Part shown: piece by piece, positions 1 to 6,419 of the stretch
How positions within the stretch are numbered: position 1 is the first letter of the stretch
Layout of the letters: every line of letters begins with the position of its first letter
From: Sandaracinomonas sp041180785
GTDB taxonomy: Bacteria > Bacteroidota > Bacteroidia > Cytophagales > Spirosomataceae
Direction: 5' to 3'
Assembly (NCBI GenBank): GCA_041180785.1
Contig: JBEGQV010000034.1
Location: 1 to 7,110 of the forward strand
Length of the DNA stretch: 7,110 nt
The notes under the pieces: model-generated
Seen by the model: only the letters and a program-made list of their open reading frames with translations
Databases searched by the model: none
What the model was told of the DNA's origin: nothing
Translations under genes and position numbers: made by a program

Positions 1-385
1 CGACAAATTCAGAAATCTCTATGGCTTCTTGTACAGAGTTTTCATCTATCACATGAATCACCTGCACCAATTTTACATGGGGTATTTCGTTTCTTATGGC
101 TGCATATTGTCGATCCGTTAATGCATCAACAATTTGAATGGTTGTCGTATGCACTTTTTGATAGTGTTCTACAATAGCAGTCGCCTCTGTTTCGCTGGTC
201 AACAAAAAAGTAGCTATAGGCGGGGGAACTGATTTAGCAATTTGGTGAATCAAAGAGTCTTCAATAATCCCCGGACCACTTGGCATATGGCCCACCAATC
301 CCAAGGCAGATGCTCCATATTTAATGGCTAATTGTGCTTCTTGTGGACTGCTAATGCAGCAAATTTTAACTTTCGGTTGGTTCAT
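1..385 (-). CDS. TrpF-like (beta/alpha)8 isomerase-family protein, C-terminal part cut off by the window edge
   Basis: The first 128 codons are visible. The N-terminus has the phosphoribosylanthranilate isomerase signature: a beta-1 strand ending K-I-C (Cys9 matches the catalytic general-base cysteine of TrpF), then a helix leading to G24-A25-S26-A27-L28-G29, like the G-A-D-x-L-G-F of TrpF, and P35-S36-G37-P38 where TrpF has its S-P-R loop. Genuine TrpF has a Q-L-H-G motif in beta-3; here it reads Q84-I85-V86-D87, so the His-Gly pair is lost. The catalytic aspartate would lie beyond the visible part. No trp gene is nearby; the start is 11 bases after the stop of the GH105-like hydrolase, with a weak AGG upstream of the ATG, suggesting co-transcription. 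Family membership is well supported. A role in tryptophan synthesis is doubtful; a divergent paralogue acting on another sugar or phosphosugar is an inference. Confidence 0.8.
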   Translation of the reverse strand, partial: MNQPKVKICCISSPQEAQLAIKYGASALGLVGHMPSGPGIIEDSLIHQIAKSVPPPIATFLLTSETEATAIVEHYQKVHTTTIQIVDALTDRQYAAIRNEIPHVKLVQVIHVIDENSVQEAIEISEFV

Positions 386-396
386 ATTTACCTGCT

Positions 397-1581
397 TTAT
401 TTAACCAAGGCCATTGCACACCAAATCATTGGAGCCTGACCATGTAAATCACCCGTTATTCGCTCTCTATCTAAATAATATTGGTGATCATTTTTCTTAT
501 TCGTTCCTTCACAAATTTCACGAAGATCGTCATGCTCATTTAAGTACCCACACAAAGATATCCATGCCCTACGGGCTGCAGGTCCATACGTTTTTTCTTC
601 CAACCAGCCATTTTTAACTCCTGTAATAAAGGCAAAGGTAAACATTGCCGTGCATGAGGTTTCTGGCCAAGCATTGGGGTCATCTAATAATTGATGCCAC
701 ATACCCTTTTTATCTTGATATTTCAACAAAGTTTTCATCATTTCTTTGTATCCTTTCATTATTCTTGGACGATAAATATTCTCTTTTGGTAAAATTTCTA
801 ATAATTCCGCCATGCCCGCTGCTAACCAGCCATCTCCGCGTCCCCAGTAAAATGGCACATCATTAGCGTGATAAAATAAACCATTGGGAGTTTGCATGGT
901 ATCTAAATAAGCTACCATTTCACGGGCAGTTCGGTCGATGTATTTGTACTGCTTAGTTGCACGAAATGCTTGAGATTGCAAAGCAGTAATCATATACATA
1001 TCATCCATCCAAAAACGAGTATGCCAACTAAGTCCTTTTGCATATCGATCTCTTACCTCTAAAGAAAGTTTGCCATACTCTTCTGCCGAAAGCGTTTTAA
1101 ACTGTTCGTCTGCTGATTTCAGACCTATTTCTAAAAATCGATTGTCTTTGGTTTGATTATACACTTCCAAAGGAACAATTCCAATTACAGCACGATCAAC
1201 ATCTTTTGCATAGGGTACCAAATGTGCCTCTTCTTTCAAAAGCAATTCTGCTCTTTTTATCAATCGATTGGATAAGTCAAGATCTTGGATTCGTTTGGAA
1301 AAAGTCAAGGCTCCATACCAAGCACATGCATCCGGATAGGTAATTTCCGTGGCTAGCTTTTCCCTAAAAGCGCCGAAAGTGCTATGTGGGCGTGCCAAAA
1401 AACGTTCTGAAATCCGTTTCCCAATCACCTTTGGACTAACCTCTTGGGGGAAATTTTCGAAAGAGGAAAATTTTTTCTTGATAGATGCTTCTACACAATT
1501 TGTATGAAGTAATACCCCAAAAGCCAATAATAACAAGGATTTTTGATTTCTTTTCATTTTTTCGATAGAATTGGATTTCAA
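397..1581 (-). CDS. Secreted glycoside hydrolase, GH105/GH88-like (unsaturated rhamnogalacturonyl or glucuronyl hydrolase)
   Basis: This is a 394-residue (alpha/alpha)6-barrel-type protein. Known members remove the 4,5-unsaturated uronate left at the non-reducing end of pectin, ulvan or glycosaminoglycan fragments by polysaccharide lyases, by hydrating the double bond. Visible motifs are W191-x-D193 (matching the Trp-x-Asp holding the catalytic acid of GH105 YteR), the W246-G-R-G-D-G-W252 loop, and W305-P-E-T-S309 near the C-terminal active-site wall; the length is normal. Residues 9-32 form a signal peptide (Lys-Arg, hydrophobic core LLLLAFGVLL, likely cleavage after V-E-A32), so it should act in the periplasm. 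Met9 (codon 1555-1557) gives a more usual leader than Met1, and neither start has a clear ribosome-binding site. Cys29 sits in a poor lipobox, so a lipoprotein is less likely. The TrpF-like gene follows; a TIM-barrel/GMC pair diverges. GH105 is preferred over GH88; the substrate is not determined. Confidence 0.85.
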   Translation of the reverse strand: MKSNSIEKMKRNQKSLLLLAFGVLLHTNCVEASIKKKFSSFENFPQEVSPKVIGKRISERFLARPHSTFGAFREKLATEITYPDACAWYGALTFSKRIQDLDLSNRLIKRAELLLKEEAHLVPYAKDVDRAVIGIVPLEVYNQTKDNRFLEIGLKSADEQFKTLSAEEYGKLSLEVRDRYAKGLSWHTRFWMDDMYMITALQSQAFRATKQYKYIDRTAREMVAYLDTMQTPNGLFYHANDVPFYWGRGDGWLAAGMAELLEILPKENIYRPRIMKGYKEMMKTLLKYQDKKGMWHQLLDDPNAWPETSCTAMFTFAFITGVKNGWLEEKTYGPAARRAWISLCGYLNEHDDLREICEGTNKKNDHQYYLDRERITGDLHGQAPMIWCAMALVK

Positions 1582-1599
1582 TAATATTTCTTAAATTTC
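1571..1599 (+). promoter_or_regulatory. Candidate Bacteroidota-type promoter for the TIM-barrel/GMC pair
   Basis: A TTG at 1571-1573 is followed after 18 bases by TAAATTTC (1592-1599), seven of eight matches to the TAnnTTTG -7 element known from Bacteroidota; the spacing fits the published range. Transcription would start near 1605, giving a leader of roughly a dozen bases before the ATG at 1619. The TTG lies inside the first codons of the divergent hydrolase gene. The match is by eye, and AT-rich DNA produces such matches by chance. Confidence 0.4.
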
Positions 1600-1611
1600 C
1601 ATAAATTAATA

Positions 1612-1619
1612 CAATTTTA
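1612..1619 (-). promoter_or_regulatory. Weak candidate -7 element for the hydrolase/TrpF-like unit
   Basis: Read on the minus strand this is TAAAATTG, seven of eight matches to TAnnTTTG, upstream of the hydrolase start. No TTG lies at the expected distance behind it (the nearest good one is about 26 bases away), so the call is weak. If real, it overlaps the start codon of the divergent gene, and the two promoters would interfere. Confidence 0.2.
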
Positions 1620-2515
1620 TGCAAAATCGCAGGTCTTTTTTGAAACAAAGCACAGGTCTAATTGGCCTTACAGCTTTTCCCTTTAAAAAGGAAAAACAAG
1701 CATCCCTTTCTTTCTCTACTTTAGGTTGTCCAAAATGGGAATTTATGGATGTTTTAAAATTTGCGAAGGCAAATCATTATGCGGGCATTGAATTGAGGGG
1801 AATCAAAGGAGACTTGGATTTACCATCCAATAGCCTATTTAGTACTCAAAACTTACCGACCACCCGTCAACAAATTGCCGATCATCAAGTAAAAATTGTC
1901 AATTTAGGATCCTCCGCTAATATGCATTTTATTGACCCTCCTAAAAGGCAGAGTAATTTAGATGAAGCAAAAAAATATATTGAACTCGCACATCAGTTAA
2001 ATTGTCCATACATACGTGTTTTTCCTAATGACCTTCCCAAAAACCAAACGGAAAAAGAAACGCTTAACGCCATTATTGAGGGCTTAAACTATTTGGGAAA
2101 CTTCGCCAATTCGAGTGGCGTAAAAGTATTGTTGGAGTCCCACGGAAAGGTAATAAAAGCTGATATGCTTTTAGAAATTATGCAAACGTGTAATCACCCA
2201 AATGTGGGACTCGTTTGGGATTTTTTTAATATGTGGTCCATCACGAAAGAATCGCCTGCTAAGGTTTATGACGTTCTAAAAAATTATATTTTTCACACCC
2301 ATATTAAAGATGCAGTTGTAACAGCTTCTGGAGAAACCTATACCTTACTAGGTGAAGGAAATGCACCAGTAAAAGAGGCCTTACACGCCTTAAAAAATGG
2401 AAAATACACAGGCTTTTATAGTTTTGAGTGGGAAAAGTTATGGCACCCAGAAATACAAGAGGCCGAAATTGCAATTCCACATTTTGCTAAAAATTTCAAC
2501 AATTATTGGCTTTAA
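1619..2515 (+). CDS. Tat-exported sugar phosphate isomerase/epimerase family TIM-barrel protein (AP endonuclease 2-like fold)
   Basis: This 298-residue protein begins with a twin-arginine leader (N3-R-R-S-F-L-K9, then a short hydrophobic stretch ending near F20), so export of a folded protein to the periplasm is expected. The rest is one xylose-isomerase-like TIM barrel. Strand ends carry the usual divalent-metal ligands of this superfamily: E173 (in L-L-E-S-H), D201 (in V-W-D-F-F-N), H228 (in H-T-H-I-K-D) and E270 or E272 (in Y-S-F-E-W-E). A G245-E-G-N loop follows the H-I-K-D strand, as in IolE/hydroxypyruvate isomerase relatives. All ligands are present, so it should be active, probably as a sugar or keto-sugar isomerase or epimerase; the substrate cannot be read. 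The GMC oxidoreductase gene starts two bases after its stop, so both probably act on one sugar. The ATG is chosen because it places the twin-arginine motif at residues 4-5. Confidence 0.87.
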   Translation: MQNRRSFLKQSTGLIGLTAFPFKKEKQASLSFSTLGCPKWEFMDVLKFAKANHYAGIELRGIKGDLDLPSNSLFSTQNLPTTRQQIADHQVKIVNLGSSANMHFIDPPKRQSNLDEAKKYIELAHQLNCPYIRVFPNDLPKNQTEKETLNAIIEGLNYLGNFANSSGVKVLLESHGKVIKADMLLEIMQTCNHPNVGLVWDFFNMWSITKESPAKVYDVLKNYIFHTHIKDAVVTASGETYTLLGEGNAPVKEALHALKNGKYTGFYSFEWEKLWHPEIQEAEIAIPHFAKNFNNYWL

Positions 2516-2517
2516 AT

Positions 2518-4218
2518 ATGACTTCAAAAGAAAAATATACATTTGATGCGATTGTAATTGGTTCTGGCATCAGTGGTGGATGGGCCGCTAAAGAACTAAC
2601 AGAAAAAGGGTTAAAAACATTATTGATTGAAAGGGGAAGAAATGTAAAACATATAGCCGACTATCCTACCACCTTGTTACATCCGTGGGAATTACCTCAT
2701 GGAGGTCAGGTTCCCATATCGCTTAAAAAAGAGTATCAAATTGCCAGTAAAAACTATATATTTTCAGAGGCAACTGCCCATTTTTTAACAAAAGATGAAG
2801 AACAGCACTATATTCAAGACAAACCCTATGATTGGATTCGCGCCTATCAGGTAGGCGGTCGATCCCTGTTATGGGGTAGACATACTCAACGGTGGAGCGA
2901 TTTCGATTTCACGGGTCCCGCGCGCGACGGTTTTGCAGTTGATTGGCCTATCCGATACAAAGACCTTGCGCCGTGGTATTCATATGTAGAAAAATTTGCA
3001 GGTATTTCTGGAAATAAAGATGGTCTTGAAACGCTACCAGATGGCGAATTTCTAAAACCTTATGAATTGTCTTGTGTAGAAAAATACTTTGGAAACGTTA
3101 TTAAAAACAAATTTACAAACCGACACGTCATTGTCGCAAGAACGGCAAATTTAAGTGAAGCTCGTAACATTCATACTTCAGTAGGTAGAAGTCAATGTCA
3201 AAATAGAAACCTATGCGAAAGGGGGTGCCCGTATGGTGGCTATTTTAGTAGCAATTCCTCCACATTAATTGCTGCGTCTCAAACGGGTAAATTAATCTTA
3301 AAAACCAACTCAGTTGCACATTCCATTATATATGATGAACATAAAAAGAAAGCCATTGGTATTCGATTGGTAAACGCGCTTACAAACCAAATGGAAGAAT
3401 ATTTTGCCTCTATCATATTTGTAAACGCCTCTCCCTTGGCTAGTAATTTAATTTTACTCAATTCGGTTTCCAATCGGTTCCCAAATGGCCTTGGAAATGA
3501 TTCAGGTGTGCTTGGAAAATACATGGCGTTTCATAGTTACCGCGGACGTATAACCGCAGAATTCGACGGCTTATTAGGTGTTAAAAGTTCAGGCAAAAGA
3601 CCTACTTCTGCCTATATCCCCCGTTTCAGAAATGTCCATCAACAAGAGACAGATTTTTTAAGAGGTTATGCCAGTAACTTAACAGCCAACCGAATAGTAG
3701 AAAAGCCCCAAGAGCTTTTGGGAGAGTCCTTAAAAAACGCCTTATTGAATCAAAAATTAGGGCCCTGGCAAATAAACGCCGGAATGATGGGGGAAACAAT
3801 CCCAAAAGAAAGCTCCACTGTTCGATTAGACTCTGAATTAAAAGACAAATACGGTATCCCACAATTACGTGTTTCAATAGGTTATGATGAAAATGATGAA
3901 AAAATGCTTCAAGATTTTCATCAACAGTTTAAAGAAATGTACGAATTGGCTGGTTTTACGAATATAACTCCAATTGATACCAAACGACTGCCCGGCAATG
4001 AAAACCATGAAATGGGAGGTATCCGAATGGGAAATGATCCTAATACATCTATGCTAAATGCCTTTAACCAATTGCATCATTGCAAAAATGTTTTTGTGAC
4101 CGATGGCTCTTGCATGACATCCACCTCAACTCAAAATCCATCGCTTACCTATATGGCACTTACTGCTAGGGCTGTAGATTATGCCATCAAAGAAAAAAAG
4201 AAAAGAAACATCCCTTAA
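2518..4218 (+). CDS. FAD-dependent GMC (glucose-methanol-choline) family oxidoreductase
   Basis: This 566-residue flavoprotein is expected to oxidise an alcohol group of a sugar or polyol. The N-terminus has the FAD-binding Rossmann motif G15-S-G-I-S-G20, with E38 at the end of beta-2 to bind the FAD ribose. G113-G-R-S-L-L-W-G120 matches the first GMC signature region. The C-terminal domain has H497 in N-H-E-M-G-G, the V527-T-D-G-S531 FAD contact, and N540 in S-T-Q-N-P-S-L-T; the His/Asn pair is the usual active-site combination. Three cysteines, C227, C233 and C237, form a C-x5-C-x3-C patch. The ATG at 2518 is preferred over the in-frame TTG at 2506, which would overlap the upstream gene. 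There is no signal peptide or Tat motif, although the upstream partner has one. The small Tat-bearing subunit (gluconate 2-dehydrogenase subunit 3 type) that often accompanies these enzymes is absent. The electron acceptor is unknown. Confidence 0.92.
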   Translation: MTSKEKYTFDAIVIGSGISGGWAAKELTEKGLKTLLIERGRNVKHIADYPTTLLHPWELPHGGQVPISLKKEYQIASKNYIFSEATAHFLTKDEEQHYIQDKPYDWIRAYQVGGRSLLWGRHTQRWSDFDFTGPARDGFAVDWPIRYKDLAPWYSYVEKFAGISGNKDGLETLPDGEFLKPYELSCVEKYFGNVIKNKFTNRHVIVARTANLSEARNIHTSVGRSQCQNRNLCERGCPYGGYFSSNSSTLIAASQTGKLILKTNSVAHSIIYDEHKKKAIGIRLVNALTNQMEEYFASIIFVNASPLASNLILLNSVSNRFPNGLGNDSGVLGKYMAFHSYRGRITAEFDGLLGVKSSGKRPTSAYIPRFRNVHQQETDFLRGYASNLTANRIVEKPQELLGESLKNALLNQKLGPWQINAGMMGETIPKESSTVRLDSELKDKYGIPQLRVSIGYDENDEKMLQDFHQQFKEMYELAGFTNITPIDTKRLPGNENHEMGGIRMGNDPNTSMLNAFNQLHHCKNVFVTDGSCMTSTSTQNPSLTYMALTARAVDYAIKEKKKRNIP

Positions 4219-4274
4219 ACAACAAATGGTTTAAAAACACATTGATCATTTTTGGAATATTTTGTTAAAAATTA

Positions 4275-4297
4275 ATGTTATCGAACATAATTAACAT
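4275..4297. repeat. Inverted/direct repeat of ATGTT/AACAT in the 4219-4351 gap; possible operator
   Basis: The 133-base gap between the GMC and lipoprotein genes is AT-rich and has no gene. Within it ATGTT (4275-4279) is followed by AACAT (4284-4288), a five-base stem with a four-base loop, and by a second AACAT (4293-4297). ATGTTA/TAACAT (4275-4280 and 4292-4297) forms a six-base inverted repeat with an 11-base spacer. It could be a regulator site for the lipoprotein gene. It is too short and too A/T-rich for a convincing intrinsic terminator, and chance is a fair explanation. No good TAnnTTTG element was seen in the gap. Confidence 0.2.
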
Positions 4298-4351
4298 ATT
4301 TCTATTAGAAAATTTTTCAAAGAATTATTCAATTGGCGTTTTGTAATAATA

Positions 4352-5995
4352 ATGTCAAGAACTACTTTATTTTTAACATTCCTGATTATTAGCTTGGGAT
4401 GTAAAAAAGAAATTCAACAATTCACGCTAAATACCCAAGTTAATCCAATGAACTCGGGTAGTATAACTCCTTCAAATGGGACTTATGAATTGGGACAAAA
4501 AATATCCCTCAATGCAATTCCAGCAGCAGAATACCTTTTCAAAAGTTGGGAAGGAGGATTGTCTGGAAACAACAATCCAACCGAGTTGCTCTTCAACGAG
4601 AATAAAACAATTGTTGCCAATTTTGAAAAAAGATCTTATCCACTCTCACTGACAATTGAAGGTGAAGGAAAAGTAAAGGAAGAAATAATATCCATTGCCA
4701 CCAATTCTAACTACCCAAGTGGAACTCGCGTTAAATTAACTGCAAGCCCTTCAAATGCCTTCTGGTCATTTGCGGAGTGGAAAGGAGATTTTGTTGGAAC
4801 AGATTCTAGTTTTGTTTTAGAAGTTAAAACCCCAAAAAATATAACTGCTGTATTTAAAAAGAATTTAGTAGTCCCCGCAGTTAATCAATTAATTGCTCCA
4901 GACCTGAATTGGAACAATCATGCGTATGGGAAAAATTCGACATTTGATATCAATAATGATGGGATCCCAGATATCATTTCAAGTAAAATGGATTTGTCAA
5001 GAAGTTCAAAGTTACCACCGAGAGTTACCATTTTAGATTACACGGGAAAAACTATTTTAGACTTTGATATCCTAAAATATAAGCCTGCTATTAGAGATTC
5101 TTTAAACAATGTATACGTTGACTTTGCAGACATCAATGGGGATGGATTTGTTGATTTAGGACTAAATTATATGGGCGAATGGAATGGCCCAAAAAGCAAA
5201 TATATTGGGAATAATGCTTTCTTGCTCATGTCTAAAAATTCATTTAATTACGATGTCATAGAAATTCTAGAAAATCCAAATGATAAAGTTCAATTTAACA
5301 TGAACCTATTTGACTGGGATTCCGATGGCCTAACAGACTTACTTTTTGGGTGGTATAACGATGGAATATATTACAAAAATGTTGGGAAAAACACTTTTGA
5401 AAAAAGTACTCTCATCCCTAAATTTTTTCAATTAATGTCCTATAAACTTGACTTTGACAAGGATGGCGCTATTGATTTTGTTAATTTTTACATTAACCAA
5501 AAAGATGAAAACGGATACAGTATTAACGGTGATGGAAAGTCCCAAGTATTATCCGTTTTAAGTAAAAAGGGTGTCAAAAACTATGATGTAGTTGGTAAAA
5601 CACTTCCAAAAACTTTTTCTTTGAAACCAGGGGCCCAATCTTATGAACGGATTACATTAGTAGATGGGGATGGTGATGGCGATAAAGATTTAATCATTGG
5701 AAGTTTGACTGTTGGTACTCCAAGATCAACCTATGATAATGGCTGGGTTTATCATCAAGAATATTTTGAAAATACAGGAAATCAATTTGAATTTAGAGAT
5801 AAATTTATTGAAACAGACGATAAACTTTGGGGCGAATTACAAGTTTGGACAAAAGACCTTGACGGGGATGGAGACGAAGATTTGTTTTACCCAACTTATG
5901 TTCGAAACAATTTGGGAATGGATTACTTTTGGTGGGAAAATACTGGAAAAGGATTTAAAATCAATAAAAATTATAAGCTTATATATGGCTTCTAA
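4352..5995 (+). CDS. Lipoprotein with two InlB-type repeats and an FG-GAP/VCBS beta-propeller
   Basis: This 547-residue protein has a lipoprotein leader (residues 1-16, C17 as lipid-modified cysteine in S-L-G-C, then K-K-E). Residues 24-92 and 96-169 are two copies of a bacterial beta-repeat like InlB B-repeats: each has a Gly-bounded strand, Y/P-x-x-G before a strand, F-x-x-W-x-G (F63-G68 and F140-G145) and a closing A-x-F (A89-F91, A166-F168). From about 180 to the end six D-x-D/N-x-D-G-x-x-D calcium loops start at D199, D260, D321, D367, D438 and D502, mostly about 60 residues apart, with Y/W-x-N-x-G-x-x-F strands at 341, 471 and 528: an FG-GAP/VCBS propeller. No catalytic residues were recognised. 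A surface or periplasmic binding/adhesion role is likely. It stands in tandem after the GMC gene but 133 bases away, so it is probably separately transcribed. No Shine-Dalgarno site precedes the ATG. Confidence 0.88.
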   Translation: MSRTTLFLTFLIISLGCKKEIQQFTLNTQVNPMNSGSITPSNGTYELGQKISLNAIPAAEYLFKSWEGGLSGNNNPTELLFNENKTIVANFEKRSYPLSLTIEGEGKVKEEIISIATNSNYPSGTRVKLTASPSNAFWSFAEWKGDFVGTDSSFVLEVKTPKNITAVFKKNLVVPAVNQLIAPDLNWNNHAYGKNSTFDINNDGIPDIISSKMDLSRSSKLPPRVTILDYTGKTILDFDILKYKPAIRDSLNNVYVDFADINGDGFVDLGLNYMGEWNGPKSKYIGNNAFLLMSKNSFNYDVIEILENPNDKVQFNMNLFDWDSDGLTDLLFGWYNDGIYYKNVGKNTFEKSTLIPKFFQLMSYKLDFDKDGAIDFVNFYINQKDENGYSINGDGKSQVLSVLSKKGVKNYDVVGKTLPKTFSLKPGAQSYERITLVDGDGDGDKDLIIGSLTVGTPRSTYDNGWVYHQEYFENTGNQFEFRDKFIETDDKLWGELQVWTKDLDGDGDEDLFYPTYVRNNLGMDYFWWENTGKGFKINKNYKLIYGF

Positions 5996-6008
5996 AGAAA
6001 AAAAACCT

Positions 6009-6419
6009 CTATCCCATCAAAAACTTAAACTTTTCCACATCCAACAACATAATCCCCCAGAGGTGACCATCCAAATCCTCGATGCTTCTTAAATACATAA
6101 AGCTTTCGGAAATTACAGGTACGGGTTCCTTTCCTCCTGCTTTTAGGCCATTATACAACATTTCATCTACTTGCTGAATGCTTTCTAAAGGTAATGTATG
6201 GGATGGGGGTTGGAAGGTTTTTGTGTCTACTAAGGGTCTGTTCAAATAAGAAGTAAAAAACTTTTTAGATTGCAGCATCACATAAATAGCGTCTGACCAC
6301 ACCAAACATTTTTGGTCTTCATCTGTAAACAACGGATTAATCGTAAACCCTAATGCCATATAAAATTGTACCGATTTTTCTAAATCGTTTACTGGAAGAT
6401 TGATGAAAATTTGTTTCAT
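6009..6419 (-). CDS. VOC (glyoxalase/bleomycin-resistance fold) family protein
   Basis: This 136-residue protein has the typical VOC plan: an N-terminal strand followed by V10-N-D-L-E-K-S-V-Q-F-Y20 and L23-G-F, then a short barrel strand I45-Y-V-M-L49, and a C-terminal half with R111-S-x-x-D-L-D-G-H119-L-W121. Members labelled lactoylglutathione lyase-like end this last strand with W-E, the Glu being a metal ligand; here it is W121-G122, so the ligand is missing. Enzymatic glyoxalase activity is therefore uncertain, and a metal-free or binding role is possible. The gene starts inside the stop codon of the upstream alpha/beta hydrolase (TAATG, one shared base), so translation is probably coupled. 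Its stop lies 13 bases from that of the convergent lipoprotein gene. Confidence 0.82.
   Translation of the reverse strand: MKQIFINLPVNDLEKSVQFYMALGFTINPLFTDEDQKCLVWSDAIYVMLQSKKFFTSYLNRPLVDTKTFQPPSHTLPLESIQQVDEMLYNGLKAGGKEPVPVISESFMYLRSIEDLDGHLWGIMLLDVEKFKFLMG

Noticed and set aside
414..866. Two open frames of about 70 codons on the plus strand inside the GH105-like gene
   Set aside because: They are antisense to conserved hydrolase motifs and resemble no protein family.
1436..1648. 70-codon minus-strand frame crossing the divergent gap
   Set aside because: It overlaps both the hydrolase leader and the TIM-barrel start out of frame; the translation has no domain and would block the divergent control region.
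2506..2517. In-frame TTG start four codons upstream of the GMC ATG
   Set aside because: It would overlap the end of the TIM-barrel gene by ten bases without a ribosome-binding site; the ATG at 2518 starts two bases after the stop and gives a normal N-terminus ahead of the Rossmann motif.
2911..2930. GC-rich patch (cgcgcgacgg) in an AT-rich gene as a sign of transfer
   Set aside because: It is only about 20 bases, encodes an ordinary T-G-P-A-R-D-G stretch of the GMC protein, and the flanking composition is normal.
3279..3877. Two open frames of about 80 codons on the minus strand inside the GMC gene
   Set aside because: They are antisense to a well-conserved gene, with no recognisable domain or start context.
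5996..6008. A-run/T-run as a bidirectional terminator
   Set aside because: No inverted repeat flanks the run on either side, so an intrinsic terminator cannot be supported.
5712..6092. 126-codon open frame on the plus strand over the end of the lipoprotein and VOC genes
   Set aside because: It lies out of frame across two well-supported genes and its translation shows no domain, only low-complexity Ile/Lys/Asn-rich sequence.
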